Translations under genes and position numbers: made by a program
Assembly: GCA_021234155.1 (NCBI GenBank)
Contig: JAJEKV010000005.1
Coordinates: forward strand, 15,375,468 to 15,439,467
Reading direction: 5' to 3'
Length of the DNA: 64,000 bases
From: Isoetes taiwanensis
Taxonomy: Eukaryota; Streptophyta; Lycopodiopsida; Isoetales; Isoetaceae
Shown: in pieces, positions 10,111 through 23,100 of the stretch
Layout of the letters: the number at the start of each line of letters is the position of its first letter
Position numbering within the stretch: the first letter of the stretch is position 1
The notes under the pieces: generated by a model
The model's input: only the letters and a program-made list of their open reading frames with translations
What the model was told of the DNA's origin: nothing
Databases searched by the model: none

Positions 10111-13100
10111 ATATATGTTTGTTACTAAGTGGATTGGGTTGTGCTCTGCTCACAAAGCTGGGGCTTCTAAGCTATTGGCGACTCCTTATGGTATTTATAA
10201 GATAAACATGTGCCTTTTTGCCATGCGTCTCTAATATATCTAAAGCAGTGACCCGAGCGTGATGAGGTTAATCATATGTTTACGATTAAATCGAGGCATG
10301 ATGTGTTTGTTTTAAATTTCAACTTAATTATATATCTAATATCTTGCGATTGTAACATTAAATTTTATGCTATGTTCATGATAATTAAGATGACTTCTGA
10401 TAAAAATTTATGTAGATCTTAGAAGATCTGTCATGTTAGGACATATAGAAGGCATTCAACCTTCTAGAAGTAATTTGAGAAGATCTACCGGGCTAGCAAA
10501 GCAAGTTACGTGTAATAACTGTCGAGGGCCTTAAATATTTGAAGCTTTTGAATGCGTTAATGAAATTGTAGCTATGCGGTCATATTACGCTACCATAATC
10601 TTCTCACGAGATGCTCGTGTTCAAATGATGCTTGGATACATGCAGTGTTTTTGAAGTTGTTGTTTCTATCTTGCGGTTTATCCATAGTTTTACGTATTAG
10701 ATTTGTAATACATTGCATGCGAACATGATGCATATGTCTCTATAACATTACATCTTCCATGATTTCATATTAGGCCTAAGATACGTATTATGTAGTCTTG
10801 TGAATGCCGTGCACTCTCCATGGTAAAAGGCGTAGGATTTGCTTTTTGAAGGTGTTCCCCATGGCGTCTGCATAAAAGACTTGTCGACAACAATACAAGG
10901 AACTAGTGCATGAGTTTGATCATGTTGGGAGCAAGACATTGAAGGATATGAAATGGAAAATCTTCTAGGAAGTGAGCCACAACTTCTGTTATCTTCTACG
11001 GCTGTCATTAATCAATATCTGTGTCTTCCATATCTTGGATCTTATCAAGAATTTAATATTTTCTTCTCCTCTTTTTCTCTCAATTGACCCCTGGGGTCTA
11101 TGTTGGTGTTTTTCACATCATGTGGTCCAGATCCCGAGGCCTTCAAAGCAGAATCGGTAAAAGCGCATGAAAGCTTCAATTTTCCTTCTTAGCGAAGCGA
11201 GAAGGCGAGTAGCTTTGGCGGCTCTCAACCAATCGTACATGGGTATTCTTGCAACGGCGCATCCCGGGAATGTATCTGGTAGAGCAAATCTGAAGACTAG
11301 TGTAAAGCGCATCATTTGTATTTGTTGAGCGGCATTGAATGCATATCTTGTGATCATATGCCCGAGCAATCTACTATACCATCGACCACATCCCAAACGA
11401 ATGCGTCGTAGATCTAAGTGTCATTGGGCATCACGAAAACCCTAAAAGCCCAGCAGTTGCAACGTATCTGGAGATGGGATATTCATGAGGCCTTCAAAAC
11501 GTCCTCACACCCTCCATGAAGGAGGGTTGGTTCCTGGAGCGAAACCCAAAAAGGAAAAGCCAGAGTATCTTTTGTTTACGATGTTTTGGGTTGCCCACAG
11601 GGGAGCAAACCGCGCGCACTTGCTTATGTGGGTTTGTGGCATATCGGTGTATGCTAGAATATCGATGACGCTCAGCGGTGCCGATGGCTGGCGTCGGAAC
11701 CTGTTGCTAGTTGGTCTTTGTTCGAGCAGCCTAAAGGAATGAAGTTTCATGTTGTGGAGTCGCGAGGATAAGCTTCTAGAGTTAAATCATTTAGCACAAT
11801 CGTCACAGAAGGTGGGAAGTAATTGTTGTTTTCTTTGGAGGTCGGCCTCTCATTTTAGGAAGATGCATCATCGGACTATGCATAAGTTCGTGGTGATTCT
11901 TGTAGAAGCGCCATGGCCGAGCAGCGGCTCCTCTCAAAAACATGTTCGTGGAATATTATGAGATGCCGATATATGCCCAAAAGTAATTGTGGTCGAGGCG
12001 GATGCTGACTTTCAGCAAATGCTGGGAAAAAGAATCTGTCTCAATATGCTATGATTCACGGCATAATATGCAGTAATGTTAAAAGCTTCGTCGACTCTTT
12101 CAACAAGTGCAGAGTAGAAGGATTTAAAGTCGAATTAAAGGATCATTTATCTTATCTTGAAGACACCAATGGGTTTGAATAGGCCGAGGTAACATCAATT
12201 TCCTTTGAGCATTCAAACATCGGTATATATCACGCTTATAAGCTATATTTAGATGCCTTGATATAGCGATTACCTCGATGTGGTAAGATGAAATTTTTAC
12301 AATTGGTGCATTTCCTTTGTGAGAAGAGGGGCAAAAAGTAATTATTAGCCAAGTTCAATTTCTAATCTTCTTAGTTCTCCTTAGCGTGGTAGATCATCAT
12401 CTTGCATGGACAAATTCAGCATCGTTATCCTTCTCATGTAATACATATGACCCTCTTTATTGTGCCTTGGTTACTGTGAGTTATCGGTGACTTGGTTTTC
12501 AAAGGCTTAAACTAACGATTTTCTATAGCTACTTTATGACATGGCATGTGTGGAATCTTTGGGGACAATCTTCACCATTGTTAAAGAGTTAGGACTATCA
12601 ATCATCATTGCATGGAAGGATGAAACATGTTACGGCTTTGAAACATAGTCTAGGTGTTGTCTTTTATGCGTCATATGTTTCACGGTAAGAATTGTTGTCG
12701 GTTACCATTTTAGTATTTCGAGAAAGAAGCTAGCACATTTCTGCAATGCAGACATTCTATTTTTATCGCGATGTGAGCACGCGTGGTCTAGATATTCCTG
12801 GTATTGATTGGATTCTTCGGAGGTATAATTTTCGCGATTGCATTAACACAACTGGTCCATCTCAAAGGTAAAATTATCTTAGCGGTATGATCCACCTCAA
12901 GACCCCGATATGTTGTCGAGGTTAGTGGGAGGCTGCTCGGATGGCCAGTGCAGGTCACTAGTATTTCTATTGCCCACAAGGTATATGGTAAAGAGTTTAG
13001 TCAAGGGGTTTAGAAGCTGATAGTTTCATTTAGGGCAGATCTTGCCTTAGGAGGTGGAGATGCACTAATTATCAATTACTTCGTTCAGTTGCATATTGCT

Positions 13101-14074
13101 GCGTCACAAGTCTGGTACTCCTACCACAAGACTCTTTGTGTCGGCCATCCTCAATCTCCGGTGGTCATCCTCACAGCAGGAAACCCTAATACGGTGGCCT
13201 CGATCTGAGCATCTTCCTCCTAGTATGGCCTTCACATTCGGGAGGATAGGTGATGAGCATCATTACCATATCAGGTTGCTCCAACGGTATATAGAGATGG
13301 CGTAGGTTCCGGCGGATGAGGAATGGCTCTAGTGATGAGGGATACAGGAATCCTATCGTTGTTCTCAAACCATTGACCAGCTCATCCAACAGATGTCGAT
13401 GAGGTCAGCCGTAATAACTTAACAATCATGGCGTAGATCTCCACGGTACTCATGGTGGAGATGGTCCCGGGCTCTTAGTGTGGCCATAGCGGGTGGTCTG
13501 GTATTTGGCGAGGGATGTGGGGGCGCTAAGATGCACGGCACAAGGCGCGAGGATCAAAAGTGGTCAGGTGGCGATGGAGGCGGCTCGAGGCGGTTGGGCT
13601 GGAAGCAAACGTTAGCAATGGTTTGCTAAACTGACGGTCACTTTTTAAATTTCAAAATTTTTCTTATTAACTTCAAAATTTTATTATTAAAAAAAAATAT
13701 CTGTATCTGGCGCCACATCGGTCAGTATGATGGCATTATCACGGGTTTCTGCCTCGTGGGTGTAAATAAAAGTACAAGCGGTAGCCGAGTTGACCTAGAG
13801 GCCCGCGTTGACTCGGTCGTGGGTGGTATGAAACTGACTTCAGATTGCTTCTTGTAAGCGACAAAAGCAAAGCGGCACAGATTGATTTTTTAAACTGCCC
13901 TTGACTATTTTCGCTGGAGTTGGCTATTTAGGGTAATTAGTCGCCCAATCAATGGAGCCATCATCTTTGTCATTTGAGTTTCTGCTGGCTGCTAGGCTCC
14001 AATCTTGGCCCCTCACTTCAAAGCTACAATTTCTTAACCAACTAACACCAAGCGAACAACAAAACTAAGGCATT
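10111..14074. other. Unassigned, gene-poor
   Basis: I see only short frames without family motifs. An Arg-rich minus-strand frame at 11118-11396 and a plus-strand frame at 11485-11742 are unremarkable. Base use near 10200-12800 suggests very old, decayed element sequence. Confidence 0.4.
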
Positions 14075-14592
14075 GACTTGGCCTCCTCTAACTCACAGGT
14101 ACTCACGAGTTAGTGTTTGTGATGCTATGATTTCGAACAAGCGAAATCAAGCTCTGGCTCTGTTGTGGCAGCTCCCGAATATATACGACCCTAGGGCGTA
14201 TACATCGGGACTTTCCCTCCATGGCGATCATCTCACCGCAGGCGGGCCCTCCGTGCAGTTCGAGATTACATCAGTGATGGGGCAGAAGAAGGACTGCGAA
14301 GGGAGTCATTCATTACGCCCTTCAATGGGACTCCCTCGTCGCCTCTCCCTAACTACCCGTGCTCTGAGTTAGTGTTTGGCGGTGCTATGATTTCGAACAA
14401 AGCAGAAATCAGCTCAATCTGTAGCGCTCCCGAATACTCGACCCTGGGCGTATACATACGAGGACTCCCTCCATACAGCGATCCTCTCACCAGGCGGGGC
14501 CCTCAAATGCAGTTCAGACCGCCGATGAAATAGAGGCCCGAAGAAGACCTGAAAGGGTCATTATTACGCCTTCAATGGGACTCTCGTCGGCA
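14075..14592. repeat. Tandem duplication, ~265-bp unit
   Basis: The block with GAGTTAGTGTTTG, GCTATGATTTCGAACAA, GTATACAT and TTCAATGGGACTC occurs at about 14108-14340 and again at 14368-14592. There are many small indels between copies, typical of old duplication. Coding is not apparent. Confidence 0.8.
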
Positions 14593-17469
14593 GGCGTGAA
14601 TACAAGGGTTAACTGCAGCGCAGATATACATAATGTACACGAAGGGTGGTAGCATTATCAAAATACCAAGCGGCATGAATGGTAAATAATCTAAGAAAAC
14701 ACCCAAACCCGAGGTTCTGCAGCTCCCGGACTATGAGGGGATCGGTGTGGTGGGCCTCAAGAGATGAGTCTTGGCATGGTGTTGGTGGCGTAGAACATTG
14801 GCTAAGTTTTGTCCACTCCATCCGCCCCTCCACCTTGCACGCTGCGGATGGGTCAATTCATGCTAAACCCATGGCCTTGGAAACCTTGATTTCGGGGCAT
14901 CACCCTCTGAGCCTACTCCGGGTTCGCAGCTGGTCCAGGTGAGGCGGTCGGGGGCCTCCCCTTCGAATCCGCAGTGGTTTCATGGGTGAGCTGGAAACCA
15001 CGTGCCGCGCCAGCTGACCCGCCTCCGTGCAGGCTTACTCACCCTAAATCTCAAAGTGCATGGTGCTCATCACGGATCACACCACCCTACCAGTCTCCAG
15101 GACCCTCCCCGGCCTCATGGCTGGCCCGTGTCAGGCTAGCCTTGTAGGAGTCTCGGGGAGCCTTGTATCCTCATGCAAGACCCCACCCTCATGTCCTGCC
15201 CATGTTCCTTATGCAGTGCTAAGCGAGACCATAGCATCTAGGACCCGGTGGGTTCTTGTGCCTGAGCCCATGAGTTAAATAGGACTCACAGGCGCTATCT
15301 AGGGCATACTACAATACAGTTCGAGGCCTCTACCCCCGTAATCCCAGGTTTGGTCAGTTAAACAAGAACTAACAATCCATCCTTTGGGAGTAAGAACCCG
15401 AGTGGATATAAAGAGAACATTTGTACAATCGAGGGTTAGTTTCTATGATTACAAAGAGAGCGGAAGAGACGGACACAACCAAGTGTTAACTAGAATTCAC
15501 TGTAGCCACCTACCTGAATTCATGGACTGAATTTCCTTGGTGCCTCCATCTTAAGGTTGAGAATTAATTTGTTACTTCCACCAGAGACATTTATTATGGT
15601 GATCTTAAGTGCAGTGGCGCCCAGCTCACAGCCTTCCTTGGTGATCGAGTCAATCCCGAGATAGGGGTCAAGTTAATCAAAACTTGGCAATCCCCATGCT
15701 GCTGTCGATTGGGGCGGTGGCGTAACTTCCAAATGGTAATTAGCCTAATTTCCTAGAGTTATAGATCATTATTATTAATGTGTTAAATTAGCATAAGCTA
15801 ATTTAATCCTTTAAAGAGTAACCCCTAGGTTGCAATTAAGTTCCATACCCCATGGTAGCGTACCCTTGGGAGTGGCGTACTTATGTTTATCACGTGTCCC
15901 GTGTAGTAGACCGTGCTCGTCATTCAGAGCGTCTGTGGCAGTTGAACCTCACCGGACAATCAAAGAGGCAGGTGCTCGAGAGACTCAACATACGAAAGAA
16001 GCGAGAGGAGCATACTCTGAGATATCACCGAGATCATAACGATGTGGGAGAAACGCGTGCTGTCTGAGCACTTATGGATAACCCGCCACCTGGTACAAAG
16101 ACTGGGGTGGAGCAACCTATCCCAAAGCCATCGCCATCATACGACCTGAGTAAGTGCAGTAGCTGGAGGCATGGTGCTAAAAAGAAGCGATATATTGATC
16201 GACAAAGTGCTTGCCTTTGTAGATATTTTCATAGCAGTCCATAGCTTGCTTCGGCAACATTAACCTGCATATAAGGCATTTTACGCAACCTTCTCATAGA
16301 GACACATCCCAGCGAGGCCCGGGAACTTTGCACAGAGACTGGGCCCAAGATAAGGCGACCCATTGCATACCATGTGAATAAAGACAAGACGCAGGTGCCA
16401 GTCTCTATGTGAGGGGATGAGCCGATGCTATCGATGGAGGTCTTTGTGAAAAGTGGAAGCGATAATTGCCACCACCATGGAGCCACCAGAAAAGATGTTG
16501 ACTACCTCCCGTCATCAACAAACACATAAAATGGAGAAAGCACTTTGGAAAGGCTGGAGTGAAGCCTGTAATACTAGGTAGGACTAGTTTGTGACCTTCT
16601 TGCACAGTCGATGATCAGAGCTTATCTAAAGAAGATGTAAGCGAGGGAGAGTCATCTTCACCATTGAGAGTCTCAAATGGACTTTGAAATAAGGACTTTG
16701 CTTTGCGATGAAGTCCATCATACCAGTCCACACCTTACATTTGTGAGATGCACTTCAACCCAAGCCACCTTAATCCTGACACCTTCCTCAATACGTGTGC
16801 ATACAAGTTCCGAACTATTGCAATGAGCTCCGTGCTTTGATCGTAATGGGGCTAAGCGATAAGCATGCCGTAAATATGGGCACTACTAAGGGAATGACTT
16901 AGCTCTTGTAATGTGACTGAAACTTTGTGGTGGACCACAGGAACAGGCCTTCTCAAACCACAATAGTCTCCTGCATACGGCTCCCTTAGTAACACTGGAT
17001 GCTGTTGGAATCCCCAACAGCGTGATGGCCTATCATCATAAACACTAAACTCAGTTAACACCACACTTGCAGCGATTCACAGTACTGCAGCCGTACGTTT
17101 GCCCTTGAAAAGAGTGCGGTTATTAGCTTCTGTCGCACAGTTGCACATCGCTTGCAAGGCGGGGCAATTAGATGGGCTCGGGAGGCGGTGCGAGGATAGG
17201 CGTATACTATGTTGCCAACAAGGTACTATTGAAGGCAATACACTCTACAGTGAGTGTCACCGCATTCCAATCACATCCTTGACTATCTTGTGATTGATCC
17301 TGTCCAACCAGCAGTTGCATGCACTATTGGACACAAAGTCAGTAGGTTCTCTAGGATCATATCTTCAGGACATCATGGATGCACGCACTCAGTTATGTCC
17401 CCAGACAAGGCACTGACATACATCATAATGTACCATTGTATAGTGTCTCAGTATATCTATTATTGCCAA
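14593..17469. other. Unassigned
   Basis: No gene family is recognisable. One basic frame at 15852-16067 (LNIRKKREEHTLRYHRDHN) overlaps another frame and lacks context. Confidence 0.4.
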
Positions 17470-17513
17470 GGTTTTTCCCTCGAAAAATCTCCGTGGCGGG
17501 GGTTTTTAAATCC
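17470..17513 (+). mobile_element. Remnant of a hairpin motif shared with the Helentron-like arrays
   Basis: GGTTTTTCCCTCGAAAAA followed by GGCGGGGGTTTTTAAATCC closely matches the core of the hairpin at 61177-61258. Similar GGTTTTTCCC...GGGTTTTT motifs lie near the ends of plant Copia LTRs, so the source is uncertain. Confidence 0.45.
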
Positions 17514-19800
17514 TAGTAGTAATACGCTTTCTGCATTTCTTGTTTGGGTTCCATAGACCAATTGGTCGCCACGGACGATAAAAATCGGTTCAATTCTATT
17601 CTATTGTATTCTTCAACTTGCTATGTTATTCACATCTCATCCAACCCCACCCAAATAAGTTCCCCTTGTAGATCCAACTGCTTATATCTTCCTCACATAT
17701 TCCCTCCTTTCCCCAAACCTTCCCAATTGCTAGTTTTTTTTTTTATTTTTTTTTAATGCATTATTAAATGTAAATATCCAATGGCTTAGTATTGGCCATT
17801 GTGGCAAATATATGACAAATGGGACTAAGCATTTCGTTCTTAAAGATGTTGAGATATGAATGAAATAAGTATTGAAGTTGTGTACGGCTAAATGCCAGCA
17901 ATGCAAGGTTTAATGTTGGTCCAAAAGGTGGGCCTCCAAACAAGACCCAAGAATAGTAGAATATGATGGATATGGAATTTAATGCTTCTATTGACCATGG
18001 AGGAAGCGGCAAGGTCCTGATGCATTTTTATAGGTAATCTTGAGCCGCCAACATTTATATTAAGGATATTTCTTAAGGAAATAAGGGAAAAAAGATGAGA
18101 ATTATTATTCTAATGAGCAAATCCGTGATCCTTAGAGGTTTAATTGCATTTGTGACTTTAGCACTTGTGCTCAAAACAGAGCATCACGTAGCTAGGATCG
18201 ATGCTCCGAGGATCGCTGCAAGGGTAGCTACAAGTACAGATAAAATGGGCGAGTAAGTTTGTGGCTTTAATCTCATGCATTGGGCTATGATTCAATAAGG
18301 CTTTAAGGAAATGCAAAGGTAGTGTTTTACAACCAAAAAGAGATATATTGATAATAGTGGTGAGCACCATCTCAAGAATCCCATTTCGCAGAAATAGGCA
18401 GCACGATTATTACAAAGGAAGCCCATCTGTTTGCAAGCACGAGCAAGATGTTTTTCAGGTATGAACTCGTACATTAATTTATATAGTGCTAAAGGTTGCA
18501 ATTGTGGTAGCATGATCAAATACAAATTGCAGGAAAGTGAAATATTCACTAAAATAGTTAGTGCCTCTGATATTTAGGCTTAACTATTATCGTGATGTAT
18601 ATTTGGACGTAATATCATGGGTCATAATAGCATATTAGGACGATAGCATCTTTTGCCTCGACTTAGGCGCTTGGTGCCTCCTTGTATTTCGTATGCCTCC
18701 CAAGAAGAAGGCTATTGAGTGAGGAGACCACGGCTCACCTTTTATCCCGTGATCTTGGGTGAAGAGCAGTAGTAGCTTTGAGGTCAAAAGTTAAGGGCAT
18801 CAAAGCGCTTGACCTAATGGCCCAAAATTAGAAGCTGAGAAATGAATTATCTTGCAATCGCTTGAGACCGCAGCTTTACAACCACGGTCTGTTGCTTTGG
18901 AAAACAAGCTTACTTCTCTAGTTGAATCTACTAAAGAAACGAGATGAAAATTCATCATCTTTGAGGTCAAAAAACAGAGATGAAGAATTCATCATCGAGA
19001 GGTCAAGAAACGAATGAAAAATTCATCATCACCCGGAAGTTTCTTGAACAACTAGACCAAGAAGCCTGACGAGAACCTAATCTCTGGCCTCACGAGATTG
19101 ATGGAAGACATCAATGACAAGGTTAGAATTTCTTTGCAACCACTATAAAGTTACATGATCCTCTATATTCATCAGCATGATTAGGAAAACCCGCGACAAT
19201 ATACCGTGGTTGGTCAGGATTTCCAAACAAGGAAGCGGGGATAGGGAGTCATGCATAATTTGCTCTCGAAAGCGAAAGGTTTGGTTAGATCTAGGCCTTA
19301 CCCGGGACCAGAGTAAGAGGAAAGTTGGATAGGCAAGGTAAGCTGCGAGGAAGAAGGATTGGTGGCGTGTCACTTGATAAGGGATGCAAGCCATAATCAC
19401 AAGTAAGAAGCATAAATAGGAAATAGGGGTCTTGAGGATCGATCCCAGACACACATGGTATCTCAAGCTAAGATAAATGCTACTTTTTTACTACATGGGA
19501 ACAATATAGCTACAGAGCACAGCATCACAAAAACTAAACTCTTCGGACATAGTTGTTTGAGCTATTAGGACATGAGAATGATAAAACCTTGAGTGCGGTC
19601 GTGGCCATGGAGGTATTGCTTTGTATAAAGATCTAACTCTGTATTTGATGTAAATCTTGAAGAAGGACCCCAAAAAACAATACATATAGGTTAAACTACT
19701 GTGAGTGGACAACAAGTATTCTTTGCTATGCTACTTTGCCCCAGATCTCATGATTTACAAAGCGACTGATTATAATGAGGATAATCCGTTTGAGGTTATG
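17514..19800. other. Unassigned, possible LINE 5' region
   Basis: The stretch contains a T-rich tract near 17735 and no recognisable gene. The last part may be the degraded 5' portion of the LINE that becomes readable from 19829. Confidence 0.35.
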
Positions 19801-21565
19801 CATGGATATTCTTGATTACTCATCTCAGGTAAAATATTTGTCATAGGGGACTTCAGCGGTCATACAAAACAACCCAACAAGCATGTATTTTGAAGATCTC
19901 ACAATTTACATTTGGAGCCCGAACTCGAAGATCCATTATACACTTAATTTCAGTGATCAAATTTCCAAATGATATGGACAAAAGTTCTTAGAGATATACA
20001 CACATGACTCAAAATAATCAATGGAGTTGACCTTTCAACATCGGGAAGTTCACCACGAGAACTACAGTGGAAGTTCTATTGATTACCTTTTAGCCAAAAC
20101 AAAAGACCAATCGGGGGATTTCTTTATAGGGGATCTTATGCGAAATCGACCATGCACCTTTGCATGATATTTGAAGCCACGAGGCTAAAGCGGCGAAAGC
20201 AGGAAACAGAAATTTGGTCAAGGATCAAGGTGGATTATGAGCATCATGCCAAATTATAGAGCATTTGGAGGGCTGCTTACGGATGCGGTATGGTCGGTGA
20301 AATAGAAGGATGCAAAGCTTTTTCAGGCACATATTGGATCTTGCAGCAGAACTTTGGACTCCGCGAAAATGTACAGAGGCATTCTTGCAGCTCCTGTTGG
20401 GATGTTGAATGCAAGATCTTTCCGAAACAAAGCGCATCAGAAGCTGTGTATACCAGCCTTCATGGTATAAAGCGCCTTATAAGGCATAAAAAGCACACTT
20501 ACTTGCTCCAAGACAAAAGACACTATCACAGTCCAGCTTCTAAAGAAACCTAAGCGGTTTTGGAACATGCTTAAAGATAGCCATGCATAATATCCTTGAT
20601 AATGATGCTCTTGCTAAAATTAAAGTCAAGGATATATATGAAAAGAGGAAGCTACCGGCATGCCTATTATAGCTCCATCTGTAAATCTTTTACTATTGCG
20701 GATGTAGGCTGTATCTCAAATTGGCAAATATAAGGCTCGGATGCTGCAGTTTGTGCATGGAGCTTCTAAAATAAGTGAGAGAGGGCTAGCAATCTAACGG
20801 AATATACTAAATCTATGCCTCCTCAGGACTACCTCACGGTTGGAGCTCAAGCGGGTTCACCAAATCCATAAGGAGGAAATCACAAGGTGGCGACAAATTT
20901 TAGATTAATTCTTATTGGCGGCATTTCTCAAAGTTCTTGTTAGTCTTCTTGAAATGACTTAGCGGTAGGCGAGGAGCAAGCAAAGGCTCGTTCACAATAC
21001 CCAGTGAGTTGAGATGTGATCCTGTACTCTTGATCATGTCCTCACCTCCCAAAATTGTGATGAGGAAAGCTAAAGCGCCAAATTCTTCCCACATATCTAG
21101 CATTCGGTGATTTTTTTCTAAAGGCGTTTGTCGGTCCCGTCAAGACCTTGGTGATAGATTGGTTCAACTCGGGTCCCCAAAGAACTTAGAGGTTGTATCT
21201 CAACTATCTTTGAGATTCGATAACAATTTCCGGGATTGCCAATTCAGTTTTGAAAGGGAAACCTGATAGGGAGTGAGCGAAGTGCCTTTATCCCCCACTC
21301 TATTCGGCACATTTATATTGTGAACTAGATGATTAATTCTGTGAGATCCTTTAATAGGGACAAAACTTGGCAGCTGTCTTCAGCTCCTCCTCTATGCGAT
21401 GATGTAGTTCTAATTGCTAGCAAAGAAAAAAAAACTCTTTGCCAGAGCATCTCTCAACCACTTGGAAGACTTTTGTACGTAAAGATGACAATTAATTTAT
21501 CTAAGTCTAAAATTATGGTCTTTGGCTCCACGAGAAGGCGGATTTCACCTGAGGAGAAGCTACTA
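19801..21565 (+). pseudogene. LINE endonuclease/reverse transcriptase, decayed
   Basis: The order of motifs is that of a LINE ORF2. A GDF motif of the endonuclease lies near 19850 (IFVIGDFSGH). The RT block PLSPTLFG is near 21290, normally preceded by VKQGC but here SEV. The catalytic box survives as CDDVVLIA near 21395, frameshifted from YADD. INLSKSKIMVFG follows near 21490-21527. Stops and frameshifts are dense, so it cannot be active. The sequence breaks at 21566, where an LTR begins, so the LTR element inserted into this LINE. The 3' half is not seen later in the window. Confidence 0.75.
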
Positions 21566-23100
21566 TGTAGCGTTCCGGCCACGATGCTCGGTCCCGGGCG
21601 TATCTTTATCTTGCCCTAAATCATCATTACCGCCACCCGGCCCGGCGTGTCTGTGACGATATAACCGAACCCTAGTAATGTAGTCCCTAGGGGCAACTTG
21701 CAAGGTATGTGCATTTGTCATTAATGTGCACATTTACCAATGTGCACATTTATTATATACACACCTTTTCATCATGGGCACATTTTGCCACTATATTAAA
21801 GGCAAAATTAGGCCCATTCCCAATTATCCCACATGCCTAAAGGGATAATTGGAAACCTAACTAACCCATATACATTGGAGGAAACCTAACGCCCATTTTT
21901 GATTCCTGGGGTTTAGAGCTCTGTTTGCTGCCCAGGGCCAAAACCGCCTCCCGGACTACTGTCTGGCCGAATTACCATTAGTTTTCCTTGATTGAAGTTC
22001 GGCGGGATGGTGAACTACGAGGTCGAGAGGAGCAATCGAGGATCGGTGTTTAGTCAATTAAATGAGTCTAAACCATCTTCTAGTCATTGAATCGATGGTT
22101 TAGCCCTATTAAATTGCCCACTGCTTGACCTCTAGATCTCTAGATACGGACTCAGCAGAACCTAACTACATGATATAGATTGAGTATAGTTCTGGATGTA
22201 CATGTATATGGATGATGTATCTCTATGAACTCCTTGTATTTGGGAAGGGGGTGAGACCTAAAGTTTGGTAGTAGATGTCCTAGATTAGCCTCTCTAGCAC
22301 ACACTATAGATTGACTTTGTGTACAAGAACCACACACAGTTTATTAGGTGAAGAGCGGTGGCTAGAGGAGGTTAGGTATTACGACTCTTGAGCAGTCCCT
22401 GCAGTGCGTAAGGCCCTCACAGGGATCATTGTGACTAGGTCTAATGAAGCACGGTGAGTGTGGGTGAGCATGGGCTCGGGCTTGCCGTGAAGTGGTGTAC
22501 ACTTTCGGTGGGTTCCGGTCGAATAGAGGCGGTGGCCCTCTAGTCACCTGAGTCAGCATGTAGACCTACGGAGGAGTGATCACACCACCCCCATCGGAGC
22601 TGAGGGAAGTGCAACCCGGGAATAGCCCTTTTGGCTGTGCATCACGGCGGGCCTGGTGATTTAACACTTTTCGGCCTACTACGCAAAGTGTGCGGGGAGG
22701 GAGGCGGATGGAGTGGACAACCCTATGCCATGTTCTCATGCCGATAAATCCATTGCCATGAATTATGCCTGTGAACTGCAGGAGACCAAATTAAATGAGT
22801 CCTCCTTGGTCACGAGCCTTGGGTGGGACCCTATGTATGATGCTGATCATTGTCTATGCAGATGTTTGATGCACCACCCTTCGAAATTGGATACGTGATT
22901 ATGTTGTATACTGACATGTATGTTTACGCTACACAGCTAGAGTGGGCCACAGGGGAGACGGAGTGAAATGGCCCTTCCTCTTCCCTTTGGGAGTCGTTGG
23001 TCGCGGTGATTGTGGAGGGCCACATGTCGATTATGGAGCTGGTATGGGATGAACTCCTGTTGTATATGGTGATGCCAAGTATATGAGTAGGGCGTCACGA
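21566..23100 (+). mobile_element. Old LTR related to the 57821 family
   Basis: It starts TGTAGCGTTCC (compare TGTGACGTTCC), ends GGGCGTCACGA, and is about 1,535 bp against 1,544 bp for the 57821 LTR. Middle blocks match: TGTATTTGGGAAGGGGG, the GGCGGTGGCCCTCTAG region, GTGCAACCCGGGAATAGCCC, and CTACTACGCAAAGTGTGC. After it, TTAATTGTCGAGC sits where the PBS TGGTATCAGAGC is in the better copy, and CTTGGTGACCGAAA follows as in that leader. It is therefore a 5' LTR with a decayed primer-binding site. Confidence 0.75.

Noticed and set aside
15852-16067. Short basic ORF (LNIRKKREEHTLRYHRD)
   Set aside because: An overlapping frame of similar quality and no family match; probably chance in decayed sequence.
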